The position numbers and the translations under genes were made by a program. A model generated the notes under the pieces. That model was not told the DNA's origin, did no database searches, and saw nothing but the letters and a program-made list of their open reading frames with translations. From the NCBI GenBank assembly GCA_003278535.1, contig QCEG01000005.1, positions 39,628 through 103,627 on the forward strand: DNA of 64,000 nt, read 5' to 3'. Within the stretch, counting starts at the first letter, position 1. Every line of letters starts with the position of its first letter. Positions 22,686-34,914 of this stretch are shown here, in pieces. The stretch comes from Prochlorococcus sp. AG-355-N18. Lineage in GTDB: Bacteria; Cyanobacteriota; Cyanobacteriia; PCC-6307; Cyanobiaceae.

Positions 22686-23255
22686 TTAACTCATTATTAT
22701 GTTTCTAATTTCTTTAAATTCTTCTCTATCCGCAGTTTTGCATAATTCAAAAATTATTGATTCAGTTGTTGTTAAGAACGCCCCACTCTGAGTCATTCTC
22801 TGTAATGCTGTTTCATGATCTACCCTATTTCGACTCCCCATTGAATCTGATATGAGAATAACTTCAAATCCTTTTTGTAAACAATCTAAGACTGTTTGTT
22901 GAATACAAATATGTGTTTCGATCCCACAAACTATCAAATTAGTAATTTTCTTATCTTTAAGTTCTTTCAAAAAATCTTCTAATTTAGCTAGGCTGAATTC
23001 CATTTTTTCAAATTTTCTAAATTCTGCTATGGGGGATAATTCAGGTATCGTTACTCCCAATTTGAGTGGGTTTTGTTCAGATATAAATATGTTTTCTTCT
23101 AAAATTTGGTAAGCATTTATTAGCTTTTTAATGTTTTTGATTATTGAATCCTTATTAAAAATTGGTCTTATTATTTTTTCCTGAATATCAATAATTATCA
23201 AGGCGTTTACTTTCGATGATAATTTATCGGAAGAGATTTCTTGATCATTCATCAT
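22686..23255 (-). CDS. Isochorismatase/cysteine hydrolase family
   Basis: ALIIDIQEKI, LIVCGIETHICIQQTVLDCLQKGFEVILISDSMGSR. Confidence 0.88.
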   Translation of the reverse strand: MMNDQEISSDKLSSKVNALIIIDIQEKIIRPIFNKDSIIKNIKKLINAYQILEENIFISEQNPLKLGVTIPELSPIAEFRKFEKMEFSLAKLEDFLKELKDKKITNLIVCGIETHICIQQTVLDCLQKGFEVILISDSMGSRNRVDHETALQRMTQSGAFLTTTESIIFELCKTADREEFKEIRNIIMS

Positions 23256-23371
23256 TTACATATAAAGGTACATTTAACATAATATTTTGAAGAACTTTAG
23301 TAAACATTTGAAATAAATAAGTTGTTTTACTCTCATCTAGAGTTATTATTGAGAATAGCCAAGGGTTAATT

Positions 23372-23824
23372 TTGTCATTATCCTCTCAATACAAAGTAAT
23401 CACATCTCCTCTTGGTGATGGATTACATAAAGATGGGAAGAGATTAACTCCTCAGAGGTTAAAGGTACTTAATTTATTTGAAAATATTGGCTCTGGAAAG
23501 CATCTTAGTGCTGAAGAGGTTCATGAAAACTTAGTTAAAACGAGCTCAAAAGTTTCACTAGCAACAATTTATAGAACTTTAAGACTTCTAGTACAAATGG
23601 GTTTGCTTCATGAATTAGAACTCAGTGAGGGTGGACACAGATATGAATTGCTTAGTAACGACACACCGGATCATCATCATTTGATTTGCATTAGATGTGG
23701 AAGAACAGAAGAATTCGAAAATGATGAGGTTTTAGAAGCAGGCAAAGTTGCAGCAAAAGTTAATGGTTTTAAACTAATTGAATCCTCTTTAAATGTAAGA
23801 GCAATTTGTCCTAATTGCATGTAG
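23372..23824 (+). CDS. fur: Fur family transcriptional regulator
   Basis: LTPQRLKVLNLF, SLATIYRTLRLLVQMGLL, DHHHLICIRCGRTEEF. Confidence 0.93.
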   Translation: MSLSSQYKVITSPLGDGLHKDGKRLTPQRLKVLNLFENIGSGKHLSAEEVHENLVKTSSKVSLATIYRTLRLLVQMGLLHELELSEGGHRYELLSNDTPDHHHLICIRCGRTEEFENDEVLEAGKVAAKVNGFKLIESSLNVRAICPNCM

Positions 23825-23830
23825 CAAGTT

Positions 23831-24763
23831 TTAACTTAAAGTCCCTCCACAACTTGACCCTGCACCTGCAGTGCAAGCAAAACAATGTTCTTTTACAGCT
23901 ACCCTGTAGTCAAAAGTAAATGATTCATCCAACAGATCATAAAGCGTCTTTGGTCCTTTATTCTCTCGGAAATTTATCTGTTGGTTAAAGTCACAATCAT
24001 AAATTTCTCCTAGCCAATTTACGCTAATTGTCTTTTTACACATTAGATTTTCTAAATTTTTTTCATTAAAATTTTCTTTTAGTAATTTGTAATAAGTATT
24101 TAGTTTCCCTTCTCTTCTAAGAGATTCTTCATATCTATTAATTGGCATATTAGTTATTGTGTATAAATTATTAAAAACGATATTGTATTTTTCGAATAGA
24201 ATTCTTTTATAATCCTTCTCCAATATTTCCTGAGAAGGAGGAAGAATTGGGTTTACAGGATTGTAAACAAGGTTTAATTGTAATCCATTTTCTTTCTTCC
24301 CATAGCCTAAATCATTAAGAATTTTTATGGCATTAATACTTTTTTCAAAAACGCCAAAACCCCTTTGAAAATCAACATTAATTTTTTCATAACACGGTAG
24401 CGAAGCAGTAACTATCACTTTATTTTTTGCAAGAAATTGAGGAAGATCTTCATAACCTTCTTCAAAAAAAATTGTCAAATTGCATCTATCAATAATATCA
24501 ACTTGTTTTGTGTTCAAGCTGGTTATTAGGTTTTTAAATTTTGGGTGAAGTTCTGGCGCACCACCTGTTATATCTAAAGTCTTGATTTTGTATTTTTCAA
24601 TTATCTTTGGAATAAGAGATATCATTTCATTGGACATCTTTTCAGTCCTTAGGGGACTTGAATTGACATGACAATGCTTACAAGCCTGATTGCATTTATA
24701 ACCTATGTTAATTTGCAATGTTTCTATAGGTTTTTTATATATTGAGGGGAATTTTTCTTTCAT
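23831..24763 (-). CDS. arsS: ArsS-like radical SAM protein (arsenosugar biosynthesis family)
   Basis: INIGYKCNQACKHCHVNSSP, ITGGAPELHP; C-terminal CFACTAGAGSSCGGTL. Confidence 0.85.
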   Translation of the reverse strand: MKEKFPSIYKKPIETLQINIGYKCNQACKHCHVNSSPLRTEKMSNEMISLIPKIIEKYKIKTLDITGGAPELHPKFKNLITSLNTKQVDIIDRCNLTIFFEEGYEDLPQFLAKNKVIVTASLPCYEKINVDFQRGFGVFEKSINAIKILNDLGYGKKENGLQLNLVYNPVNPILPPSQEILEKDYKRILFEKYNIVFNNLYTITNMPINRYEESLRREGKLNTYYKLLKENFNEKNLENLMCKKTISVNWLGEIYDCDFNQQINFRENKGPKTLYDLLDESFTFDYRVAVKEHCFACTAGAGSSCGGTLS

Positions 24764-24803
24764 GAATCTATTATTTATAAATTGTCATTCGAAAATAAAA
24801 AAG

Positions 24804-26054
24804 TCAACTATTTTTTTTAAAGTTTGATCTCTCCTTAGCAAGTTCAATAAACCAACTTATGTATTCTTTGGGACCATTTTTAAAAACTATGTCAAATTTT
24901 AAATTGTCATGAACATCACTGATCCCTATTAAACCTGTTTTTTTTGTAGAGGGTCTTTCAACTTCACCAGAACTACTATCTACAAAAATTATTTTATTCT
25001 TAATCCCAAATTCATTACCTAATACTTGTATTAATTCTAGAAAAGACCTGTCACTCCCTCCTCTTGAATAACTTTTTTCATCATTATTTTTTTTTGATGT
25101 GACTGTGTCACCAACTCCTACAATCAAAGGCATATCTTCTTCTTGAATAGTTCTTTTGCACAAATCAATTTTTTCCTTAACAGAATTTGGAGAGTTTCTA
25201 AAATTAAAATTTCTTCCAAAAGGAGCTTTACCAGTTTTATCCGCAATAAATTTATTTAAAAGAAATAAAACTCCAGAATCTTTAAGTGCTCCTTTAATAA
25301 GTAATTGTATGTCTGTTGATCCGATATCATCTTGAGAAGAAAGTTTAATTGTTTCTCTACCATTTTTATTACCTAAATTTGGTGAAATATGAAGGAAAAA
25401 TGAGTTTTTGAGGCCTTCGGATTCAGCTTTTAAAATGATTTCATTCATCATTTTTTCAAAACTAATTTGAATAAGCTTTCTTTTATCAGAATCTTCATGA
25501 ACTAAATCAAATAGACTATTGAAATTAATCGTTGGGGAGAAGCGTGTTTCACATATTGATTTTAATGCGTGAAAATTGATATCCTCTTGGCTAAGTTCAG
25601 GAAAAATATTCTTAACTATATAATTAAATTTTGGTCTTATTAAACTGGGTACTTTAGATAAAAAACTTAGTTCTTTTTTTGAGACTCCTTCAAAACTTAT
25701 TTCACCATTACTGTCTTGATACTCTACTCCACAGGCAGCTAAACCTCTTAAATATAGTTCTTTGTTTCTAGGCTCAGTAGTGCTCCTTAAACTCCTCTCT
25801 ATTATTCTGTTAACTCCTCTTGGGCCTTCATGTTCTCCGCAAGTTAATACAAAGAATTCATCGGCAAATTCTTTTACTGCATAAATATATTTTGATTCTA
25901 ATTCTCTAGTCATTGGATCTTTAACTAAAGGGATACAAACTCCGTCAATGTCTTGAATAAATAAGATATTTTTAGAAGAAATTAATTGTTTTTGTTCATT
26001 TAAATTACTTGCTATATATTCCATATTTATAATTATTTTTCTTTTAATTTCCAC
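24804..26054 (-). CDS. stpA: Glucosylglycerol-3-phosphate phosphatase (StpA-like); start probably the internal Met (MEYIASNL)
   Basis: LFIQDIDGVCIPLVKDPMTR, long conserved HAD-like family. Confidence 0.75.
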   Translation of the reverse strand: MEIKRKIIINMEYIASNLNEQKQLISSKNILFIQDIDGVCIPLVKDPMTRELESKYIYAVKEFADEFFVLTCGEHEGPRGVNRIIERSLRSTTEPRNKELYLRGLAACGVEYQDSNGEISFEGVSKKELSFLSKVPSLIRPKFNYIVKNIFPELSQEDINFHALKSICETRFSPTINFNSLFDLVHEDSDKRKLIQISFEKMMNEIILKAESEGLKNSFFLHISPNLGNKNGRETIKLSSQDDIGSTDIQLLIKGALKDSGVLFLLNKFIADKTGKAPFGRNFNFRNSPNSVKEKIDLCKRTIQEEDMPLIVGVGDTVTSKKNNDEKSYSRGGSDRSFLELIQVLGNEFGIKNKIIFVDSSSGEVERPSTKKTGLIGISDVHDNLKFDIVFKNGPKEYISWFIELAKERSNFKKNS

Positions 26055-26184
26055 TTTCTCAGAAATTATAAATTAAAAAACTCAATATTTTCAATAAATA
26101 ATTTGCTATGGTCAAAAATTGCTTTAATGTAGAAAAATGTTGGTATGGGTAAGAAATTAAAAAAATTATCAAGAGTTTCCAAAA

Positions 26185-27693
26185 ATGAAGAATAATTTCG
26201 TAGAAAACATCAAAGATGAAAAATATTTTTATTCATTGATTGAAGATATAGAGAATAGCAAAGTTGGATTTTACAGTGTTGGTTTATATCCTGCATCACT
26301 AGCATACAACTGTGCTATGCATGGAAAATCAAATAATATTCTTTTGGCTCCTAGGGAAGATAGAGATTTGTTAGGTGCTTTCTCGAATGATGTAATTTCT
26401 GATATGGATAATGAGATTATTGAAAAGATTAAGAGAATGGGTAATTATTCTTCAGAGGGAAAAATAAAATCTTTTGATCTTAAAGATCTTCTCTTGAAAT
26501 GTGAGATAGTTATTCTTGCTTCAAATAGTAATCACATACAAGATGACGTTAAAAATGCTTTAGAACTCAGAAAAAATTTAAAAAGAGAAAATGTGGTTAT
26601 TGGCTGTCTAGTCGGGTCTTTTTGTATTGATAAAAAAAATAAAAACCCTTTTATTCTTTGTAATAAATATCCAAATTTAGCTTTTTTTACAGGATTTCAT
26701 CGTCACGGTGCTTTACGAAATCCTAATGATAGTTTTACTGCAAATTTCTGCCATCCTGATGCGCTAACAGCATTAATAGGAGCACGCATTTTGAATCAAT
26801 TATCACCGAAAATTCAAGTTTCTCCTGGAGTTCACAATATTGAATGTCAATATATAAAGTCAATAAAAAATATTTCATCAATATTTGCAGGTTTTGTAAA
26901 TAACTTTCATTCCGATAAGCCAGGAATGCTGCCTACCATTAATACAATTTTGTTAACTCAATGTTTAGATCAGGCCGCATCAGTATCAATAAAAGTTAGA
27001 AAAGAAAATAAATTAGAGAATAAATATCTTTCATTAAAGGAACTTGGTTATGGTGAAGAAATAATTAGTGCAAGGGAAATAATTAATGATAATTTGTGTG
27101 AAAAGGGAGATTATACTTTTTCTCAATTAAATGCTGTTAAGGCTGATGTCTTAGGGAGTATGACTCTACCAACTGAAGGAAAACCAACACGGAATTTTCA
27201 AGCAGGACAAGTTTTATCAGATATGCTTTTGAAACTCAAGAGATGTCCAAAAGATATCTCAGAATTTGTAAATTGGTGTAATAAATACTCTCTCAGTCAA
27301 GGAGGTTTAGAAGGTCTAAAATCTTTAAATTTTTGGCCAGACATTTATAAAGAATTCAAAATCAAAAATAATAATTGTTCAATGATTAATCTGATTTATT
27401 TATGCTTTAATGCTAATTCAGAAGAAAAAAAAGAAATTTATAAGGTTTTAATTAGTTCAGAAGAAATCACTAATTTTTGCCAAGAATCTGTGAAATCTGA
27501 ATTGTCTTTCGAACTAAATGAAAAATTAAAAGGAGATTATCTTTTTAATGATATTGAAAACTTTTACAAGAAATTATTTATTGACGAAGACCAAAACGCT
27601 TTTAAAAAAAATAAATATAGTAATCAAATTTCTAAAAAAAATCCTTGCTATATCAATGTATTGAAAATTATTAATAAATATTTTAATAATTGA
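26185..27693 (+). CDS. GpsA/opine-dehydrogenase-like NAD(P)-binding protein
   Basis: VGFYSVGLYPASLAYNCAMHGKSNNILLAPRE; VILASNSNHI; Rossmann-type dehydrogenase pattern. Confidence 0.55.
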   Translation: MKNNFVENIKDEKYFYSLIEDIENSKVGFYSVGLYPASLAYNCAMHGKSNNILLAPREDRDLLGAFSNDVISDMDNEIIEKIKRMGNYSSEGKIKSFDLKDLLLKCEIVILASNSNHIQDDVKNALELRKNLKRENVVIGCLVGSFCIDKKNKNPFILCNKYPNLAFFTGFHRHGALRNPNDSFTANFCHPDALTALIGARILNQLSPKIQVSPGVHNIECQYIKSIKNISSIFAGFVNNFHSDKPGMLPTINTILLTQCLDQAASVSIKVRKENKLENKYLSLKELGYGEEIISAREIINDNLCEKGDYTFSQLNAVKADVLGSMTLPTEGKPTRNFQAGQVLSDMLLKLKRCPKDISEFVNWCNKYSLSQGGLEGLKSLNFWPDIYKEFKIKNNNCSMINLIYLCFNANSEEKKEIYKVLISSEEITNFCQESVKSELSFELNEKLKGDYLFNDIENFYKKLFIDEDQNAFKKNKYSNQISKKNPCYINVLKIINKYFNN

Positions 27694-27743
27694 TTATTTT
27701 TCTAATTTTCTAGAAAGCGAAGTTCTTAATTTATTTACGAATC

Positions 27744-28445
27744 TTGATTGCAGGGTTAGAATTATTATGGTTTAAAAGGTTTTTTTTGAAAAAGGAATTA
27801 ACACATCGTTCACATGAACTTAAAGCTCTTGGTTGGAATCAAGAAGACTTAACAAGATACGAAGATTTATGGGACTACAGTCAAAGATGGGGATTAATAA
27901 ATTTAGAAAGAGAAGACAGACAGTTTTTAAAGAATGCAGAAAAGTTACTTCCAAAGATTCAAAATAAAAAGATATCCGTTAAAAAAACTATTGAAGAAAA
28001 ATCTTATTATCTATGGTTAAATTTTTACCTCGATGAAATTAATATTTTTAGTAATTCTAATCTTCCAAAAAATAAATATGGTGTTTGGACACTCTTAATT
28101 GAAGAGGAAATAAAACTTCTTAAGGAATTACAACCAGTTATGGGTCTTCCAGATACTATAAAAGCTAAGAATCTATTCGAAAATAGAAAAGAGCTTATAA
28201 ATAAAGCTTTTAGCGAATTTGATGCTAAGAACAATGATAAGGGTTTCAACTTTGATGAAGTTTTAAACAACTCTGAAAAAGATGTTGGTAAGAATTGGAA
28301 ATCAATTACTGAAAAAGATCCTGAGGCTAATAAAACTTTTCCAATAATTGAATCTGCAAATATTGATAAATTCAGATCTGCGATAAAAGAGGATTTGGGT
28401 ACATATATGAAAGATAATTACCCCTCATTAAAAAAGGATTTATAA
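27744..28445 (+). CDS. Conserved hypothetical protein
   Basis: Intact ORF, TTG start. Confidence 0.6.
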   Translation: MIAGLELLWFKRFFLKKELTHRSHELKALGWNQEDLTRYEDLWDYSQRWGLINLEREDRQFLKNAEKLLPKIQNKKISVKKTIEEKSYYLWLNFYLDEINIFSNSNLPKNKYGVWTLLIEEEIKLLKELQPVMGLPDTIKAKNLFENRKELINKAFSEFDAKNNDKGFNFDEVLNNSEKDVGKNWKSITEKDPEANKTFPIIESANIDKFRSAIKEDLGTYMKDNYPSLKKDL

Positions 28446-28511
28446 ATATTTATCTTTTTTTTGTTTTTTTTTTAAACTTTTGTAAGTTAAATAGATAATA
28501 GGATTATTTAA

Positions 28512-29846
<1,335 letters not shown>

Positions 29847-29859
29847 GAAAGGAGATTTA

Positions 29860-30750
29860 TTGGCTTTAATAATTCCTAGTAACTATCACAAGATTAGTGA
29901 TGTTGAGAAAAATCATATATCTTGGATCGAACCAGAATTGGCAAAAAGACAGGATATACGTCCTCTCAGAATTGGTATTTTAAATATCATGCCTCTTGGA
30001 AAGCAGTATGAATTTAACTTACTACATCCACTTGGTTTATCTCCTCTTCAAATTGAGCCAGTTTGGATAAAACTTGAAACTCACTCTTATAAAACATGGG
30101 ATCTTAATCATCTAAATAATCTATATATAACTTGGGAAGAAGCAAATAATCCAGAACCGTTAGATGGAATCATTATTACTGGAGCACCTATTGAGCACCT
30201 AGCCTTTGAGGAGGTTAAGTATTGGGATGAATTTGTGAAAATTGTAAATGAAGCCAGAAATTCTTGTGCGAGTACTCTTGGATTATGTTGGGCGGGATTT
30301 GCGTTGGCTTATTTGGCAGGGGTTGATAAGCAAGTTTTTGATAGGAAATTATTCGGGGTATTCCCTTTAAAAAGTCTTGTTCCAGGGCACCCTTTGATGG
30401 GTACACAAGATGATGAATTTATATGTCCTCAAAGTAGATTTGCGGGATTACCAGATTTGGAAATGGAGAAGGCCCAAAAAGAAGGGAAATTGAATTTGTT
30501 GGCTTATGGAGAAAACGTCGGATATACAATATTTGAATCTAATGATCAAAAACAACTTATGCATTTAGGTCATCCTGAATATACGGTGCATAGAATTGTT
30601 AGTGAAATTGAAAGAGACAAAGAAAAGGGAGATGTTCCTCCTCCAAAAAATTTTGATCTAAATAGTTCAAAAACCTCTTGGAGATCTCATAGGAATTTGC
30701 TTTTTCAGCAATGGCTTTGGTTTTGTTATCAACAAGTTAGTCTTAATTAA
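29860..30750 (+). CDS. metA: Homoserine O-acyltransferase (MetA type)
   Basis: RPLRIGILNIMPLGKQYEFNLLHPLG; GLCWAGFALAY; LMHLGHPEY. Confidence 0.93.
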   Translation: MALIIPSNYHKISDVEKNHISWIEPELAKRQDIRPLRIGILNIMPLGKQYEFNLLHPLGLSPLQIEPVWIKLETHSYKTWDLNHLNNLYITWEEANNPEPLDGIIITGAPIEHLAFEEVKYWDEFVKIVNEARNSCASTLGLCWAGFALAYLAGVDKQVFDRKLFGVFPLKSLVPGHPLMGTQDDEFICPQSRFAGLPDLEMEKAQKEGKLNLLAYGENVGYTIFESNDQKQLMHLGHPEYTVHRIVSEIERDKEKGDVPPPKNFDLNSSKTSWRSHRNLLFQQWLWFCYQQVSLN

Positions 30751-30755
30751 CTTGT

Positions 30756-32336
30756 TTAATGAGCGCTTTCTACACCACCTAGTCTTTCAAATAAGTTAAG
30801 ACTTTCTTTATTTAATCCCACAATTTCAACTTTAGAACCACCATTCTGGAACTTTCTAATAATTTGCTCAAGAGCAACAACCCCACTTTGATCCCAAATA
30901 TGAGCTAAAGACATATCAATTACAATATTTTCTGGATGTTCATGAATATCAAATCCTTGCAAGAAATAAATTTTACTTACAAAAAATAATTGTCCTTTTA
31001 CTTTGTAGGTAGTCAAATTATTTTCTTTAGCTCTTGAGACAGTTATAACTTTTGCGACTTTTCTGCTGAAAAGAATTGCAGCTAATGCAACACCAGCAAT
31101 AACTCCAAGTGCAAGATTATGAGGTTTTGTAAGCATAGTAACTGCAAAAGTCATAAGCATTACTGCAGTATCACTTTTAGGAATCTTTCTAATATTTTTT
31201 AATCCATTTATATCTGCTGTACTTATTGCGATCGTTATCATGATTGCTACTAAAGCAGCCATTGGTATTGCTCCAATCCAAGACTTCAAGAGGATGATCA
31301 TAATTAGTAGAGATATACCTGAGGAGAGTGTTGATAATCTAGATTTACCACCATTTTCAGTATTCATAACAGATTGCCCAACTAAGGCACATCCTGCCAT
31401 TCCACCAAATAAGGATGCCACAATATTTGCGATTCCCTGTCCTCTTGCTTCTTTATTTTTATTAGAACTTGTATCGGTTACATCATCTAAAATGTCTTGA
31501 GTTAAAAAGGTTTCCATTAAACCTACGAGAGATATTGCAAGTGAAGTCGGTAAAATAATTCCTAATGTTTCAAGACTAAAAGGCACTTTCCCATTCTCTA
31601 TTGATCCAAAAGGAAGAGAAATACTTGGTAATCCATCAGGTAATTTACCCAAATCGCTAACTGTTGGGACATCTAGATTCAAGAAAATGCTTATGAGAGT
31701 AATTACTACTATCGCGATAAGTTGAGATGGGACTACTTTTGTGATTTTTGGAAGCCCATAGATAATTATTAATCCTAGGATTACAAGAATCCAAACTAAT
31801 GGGATCTGAGAGTTAACAGGATACTGACTCAAAGTTTGCTCAATTAATCCTTTTGATTCTTTAATACCTATTCCTAACTGAGGTAGTTGTGCCTGAAATA
31901 TTAAAAGCGCCAGCGCATTTACAAATCCACTTAATACTCCCGTTGGCACGAATCGCATTTGGTAGGCAAGTCTTAAATATCCCCAAAGAATTTGGAAAAT
32001 TCCAGTTAATATTCCAGCTGCAATAAGATATGGGACTCCTAATCCAGGAGCTTGTGATTCTCCATAAGCAACAAGGCCAGTCATCAAAAGAGCTGTTGAA
32101 CCTGTAGCTGAAGTGATCATCCCCCTTCTCCCTCCAACAATCGCAATTGTTATAGATAAACAAAATGCACCAAAAAGGCCAACTTTAGGATCTACACCAG
32201 CTATACCAGAAAAAGCAATTGCTTCTGGGATCATTGCAAAAGCAACTACTAAGCCAGAGAGAATATTCGACTTTGGATCATCTAACCAATTTTTAGATAA
32301 ATATCTTGAGAAATTTGACATTTTAAGTTTCTTCAT
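30756..32336 (-). CDS. SulP family inorganic anion transporter (sulfate/bicarbonate) with STAS domain
   Basis: LSGLVVAFAMIPEAIAFS; C-terminal STAS-like IVIDMSLAHIWDQSGVVALEQI. Confidence 0.9.
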   Translation of the reverse strand: MKKLKMSNFSRYLSKNWLDDPKSNILSGLVVAFAMIPEAIAFSGIAGVDPKVGLFGAFCLSITIAIVGGRRGMITSATGSTALLMTGLVAYGESQAPGLGVPYLIAAGILTGIFQILWGYLRLAYQMRFVPTGVLSGFVNALALLIFQAQLPQLGIGIKESKGLIEQTLSQYPVNSQIPLVWILVILGLIIIYGLPKITKVVPSQLIAIVVITLISIFLNLDVPTVSDLGKLPDGLPSISLPFGSIENGKVPFSLETLGIILPTSLAISLVGLMETFLTQDILDDVTDTSSNKNKEARGQGIANIVASLFGGMAGCALVGQSVMNTENGGKSRLSTLSSGISLLIMIILLKSWIGAIPMAALVAIMITIAISTADINGLKNIRKIPKSDTAVMLMTFAVTMLTKPHNLALGVIAGVALAAILFSRKVAKVITVSRAKENNLTTYKVKGQLFFVSKIYFLQGFDIHEHPENIVIDMSLAHIWDQSGVVALEQIIRKFQNGGSKVEIVGLNKESLNLFERLGGVESAH

Positions 32337-32351
32337 AATTATGAAGTTACC

Positions 32352-33629
32352 TCATAAAGGAGGCAAAATACCTTGTGGGTCAAAAATATTCTTTAAAGTT
32401 TTTAATTCAGTAATTCTGTCTCCAAAGGCTAATTTAATTTCTTCCTCATGAGAATCCAAATGATTATGCAATTGGGCTAAGTGAATATTTGGATAAAACC
32501 TTTTTAGCTTGCTCCAAGATTTATAAATCCATTCCAAAGCGACTTCTTTTTCTTGAAGATCATTTTTTTTCCATGATGCATATATCCATGGTTTCCAAGT
32601 ACTTTTTCTATGAACAAAAAAGCTTGAGCCATGATTTAACTTTTTAGTGTTGCAACCTAATTGTTGAGAAGCAACATAACAGGAATCATTAGGTTTATTA
32701 TCCATAATTTCGTCCAAACATTTTATGAAAATTGGGATATCATTTTTTAAATCTTCTCCAAGAAGACTAATTACCTCAGAATAGTTATTTGCATTCATCT
32801 CATACAAATTCAATTCCTTTGGGAAGAAATTTATTTTGTTAAAGTTCTCATAAAATTGTTTTTCTAGAGCAGGAAATTTGTCTAGAAGCATTAGGTATTC
32901 CTCTGTTCTTTTATCCTCTAAATTATTTTTAAGTTCAGCCAAAATATATATGTAAATTTTTTGGGCATAAATCCATTGAAGACTAATATTTTCTGGAAAT
33001 TTCTCTGATAGTTTCAATATTTCTGAAAGTTCATTTACACTTACAAATCCCTCAATAACTTTAATTGGGTTAGATTGGAAAGTCTTAAGTTCTATTTCTG
33101 TAATAATTGAGAAGAAGGGTGCTGCGCCTTTAATTGCTTCCCAAATCAATTGTTCTTCTGAATTTATTTGATTTTTTTTTAAGGAGATAAATTTGCCATT
33201 ACCCAAGAAACCTTTTATTGATTCAATATTATCAATTGCTAATCCGTAGGTTCTACTGAGCGGGCTTACGCCACCAGTAAGTATGTAGCCTGCTCCAGGA
33301 AGTTTAGAAAGTCCGATTGGGAAACTTCGATTATGTTTTTGTAAATGATTTACTAGATCCCCCATTATTACTCCCCCTCCAATTGTTACTAAATTGGTTT
33401 TTCTATCCAGGTGAATTTTGCTATGATTTTTTCTTAGATCAAGAGTTGTAAAACCATTTTTTGCACAGCTAGAGGTTGTACCTCCACTACATACGCAAAG
33501 ATGCTCGAATTTTTCCCTAGAATAGTTATCCTCATTAAATAAGGAATTATCCACGTCATAAATTAATTTCTTTGATTTTGCATCCTTTGAGTTATTATTG
33601 GGAACTTCAAGCAAGTTATTATTTTTCAC
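32352..33629 (-). CDS. FAD-binding (PCMH-type) oxidoreductase
   Basis: VTIGGGVIMGDLVNHLQKHNRSFPIGLSKLPGAGYILTGGVSPLSRTYG. Confidence 0.8.
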   Translation of the reverse strand: MKNNNLLEVPNNNSKDAKSKKLIYDVDNSLFNEDNYSREKFEHLCVCSGGTTSSCAKNGFTTLDLRKNHSKIHLDRKTNLVTIGGGVIMGDLVNHLQKHNRSFPIGLSKLPGAGYILTGGVSPLSRTYGLAIDNIESIKGFLGNGKFISLKKNQINSEEQLIWEAIKGAAPFFSIITEIELKTFQSNPIKVIEGFVSVNELSEILKLSEKFPENISLQWIYAQKIYIYILAELKNNLEDKRTEEYLMLLDKFPALEKQFYENFNKINFFPKELNLYEMNANNYSEVISLLGEDLKNDIPIFIKCLDEIMDNKPNDSCYVASQQLGCNTKKLNHGSSFFVHRKSTWKPWIYASWKKNDLQEKEVALEWIYKSWSKLKRFYPNIHLAQLHNHLDSHEEEIKLAFGDRITELKTLKNIFDPQGILPPL

Positions 33630-33670
33630 TACATGAGATTGATCTTTACTATTATGTTATAAGTAATAGT

Positions 33671-34795
33671 TTGAATTTGGATAATTTAAATTCGAAGTTA
33701 AATAATCAAGTCGCAATACTTATCTGTGGACACGGGAGTAGAAATAAACTTGCCATTACTGAATTTCAAGAATTAACTAAGTTCATCCAAAAAAGATATC
33801 CAAACTTTTTAGTTGAATATGGTTTCTTGGAATTTGCTAAACCTTCAATTGTTGATGCTTTAGACAAGTTAAAAGATCTTTCTATCAAAAAAGTAATTGC
33901 AATACCTGCAATGCTTTTCGCTGCTGGCCATGTAAAAAATGATATACCTACCCTGCTTATGAATTATTCAAGTAAAACAGGAATTGAAATAATTTATGGA
34001 AGAGAATTAGGTATTAATAATTTAATGATTAGTGCAGCTTGTGAAAGAGTAAAAGATGTATTTAAACAAAATAATAATCTAAAACCTCAAGAATCATTAT
34101 TAGTTGTTGTGGGTAGAGGCTCCTCTGACCCAGATGCGAATTCTAATGTTTCAAAAATTACGAGAATGATCGTAGAGGGTATTGGTTTAGGGTGGGGGGA
34201 AACAGTTTTTTCAGGAGTAACTTTCCCTCTTGTTGAACCTGGCTTGAAAAATGTTGTGAGACTTGGTTATAAAAATATAATTGTTTTCCCTTATTTCCTT
34301 TTTTCAGGTGTCCTTGTTACGAGAATAAAAAGGCAAAGTGATTTAGTTGCGATTAATAATCCAACTATTTCATTTATACATGCAAAATATCTTTCTTCAC
34401 AGTCTTATGTGGTCGACACTTTTGTAGAAAGGATTGAAGAGATTCTTAATAACGAAGGTAATAATTTTATGAATTGCTCAACTTGTAAATATAGATCAAA
34501 TTTATTTGGCTTTGAAAAAGAAGTTGGCATGGTACAAGAAAGTCATCATGACCATGTAGAGGGATTGGGTATCAGCTGTGATTTATGTGATCCTGAATGT
34601 AATGGTGCTTGTGAAATACAAAATCAAATCACAACTCATAATCAAGAAAAATCATACTTAGGAGGAGGTGATTACTTAGAACATGAACATGTAGAGGCTC
34701 ATCAACATGAACATAATCACCATCACCATAGTATTTATCCAAATTCAAAACACCCTTTAGGACCTGTCACACTTCGCTTGCCTAATAAAGACTAA
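33671..34795 (+). CDS. cbiX: CbiX-like sirohydrochlorin cobalto-/ferrochelatase with His-rich C-terminal tail (track start 33572 overlaps the divergent gene)
   Basis: VAILICGHGSRNKLAITEFQEL; HVEAHQHEHNHHHH tail. Confidence 0.85.
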   Translation: MNLDNLNSKLNNQVAILICGHGSRNKLAITEFQELTKFIQKRYPNFLVEYGFLEFAKPSIVDALDKLKDLSIKKVIAIPAMLFAAGHVKNDIPTLLMNYSSKTGIEIIYGRELGINNLMISAACERVKDVFKQNNNLKPQESLLVVVGRGSSDPDANSNVSKITRMIVEGIGLGWGETVFSGVTFPLVEPGLKNVVRLGYKNIIVFPYFLFSGVLVTRIKRQSDLVAINNPTISFIHAKYLSSQSYVVDTFVERIEEILNNEGNNFMNCSTCKYRSNLFGFEKEVGMVQESHHDHVEGLGISCDLCDPECNGACEIQNQITTHNQEKSYLGGGDYLEHEHVEAHQHEHNHHHHSIYPNSKHPLGPVTLRLPNKD

Positions 34796-34914
34796 ATCTT
34801 AAGAAAATCCGTTGAAAATTAATGAATCACCTGTCTCTTTCTCGGCTTAGTCTTAATAGACTCATTATATATAAGTATTCTTAATATAAAATCGTGAAAG
34901 TATTTTGAGCTAGA

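Noticed and set aside
31861-32451. ORFs at 31861-32163 (-) and 32113-32451 (+) over sulP
   Set aside because: Alternate-frame or antisense shadows of the transporter gene.
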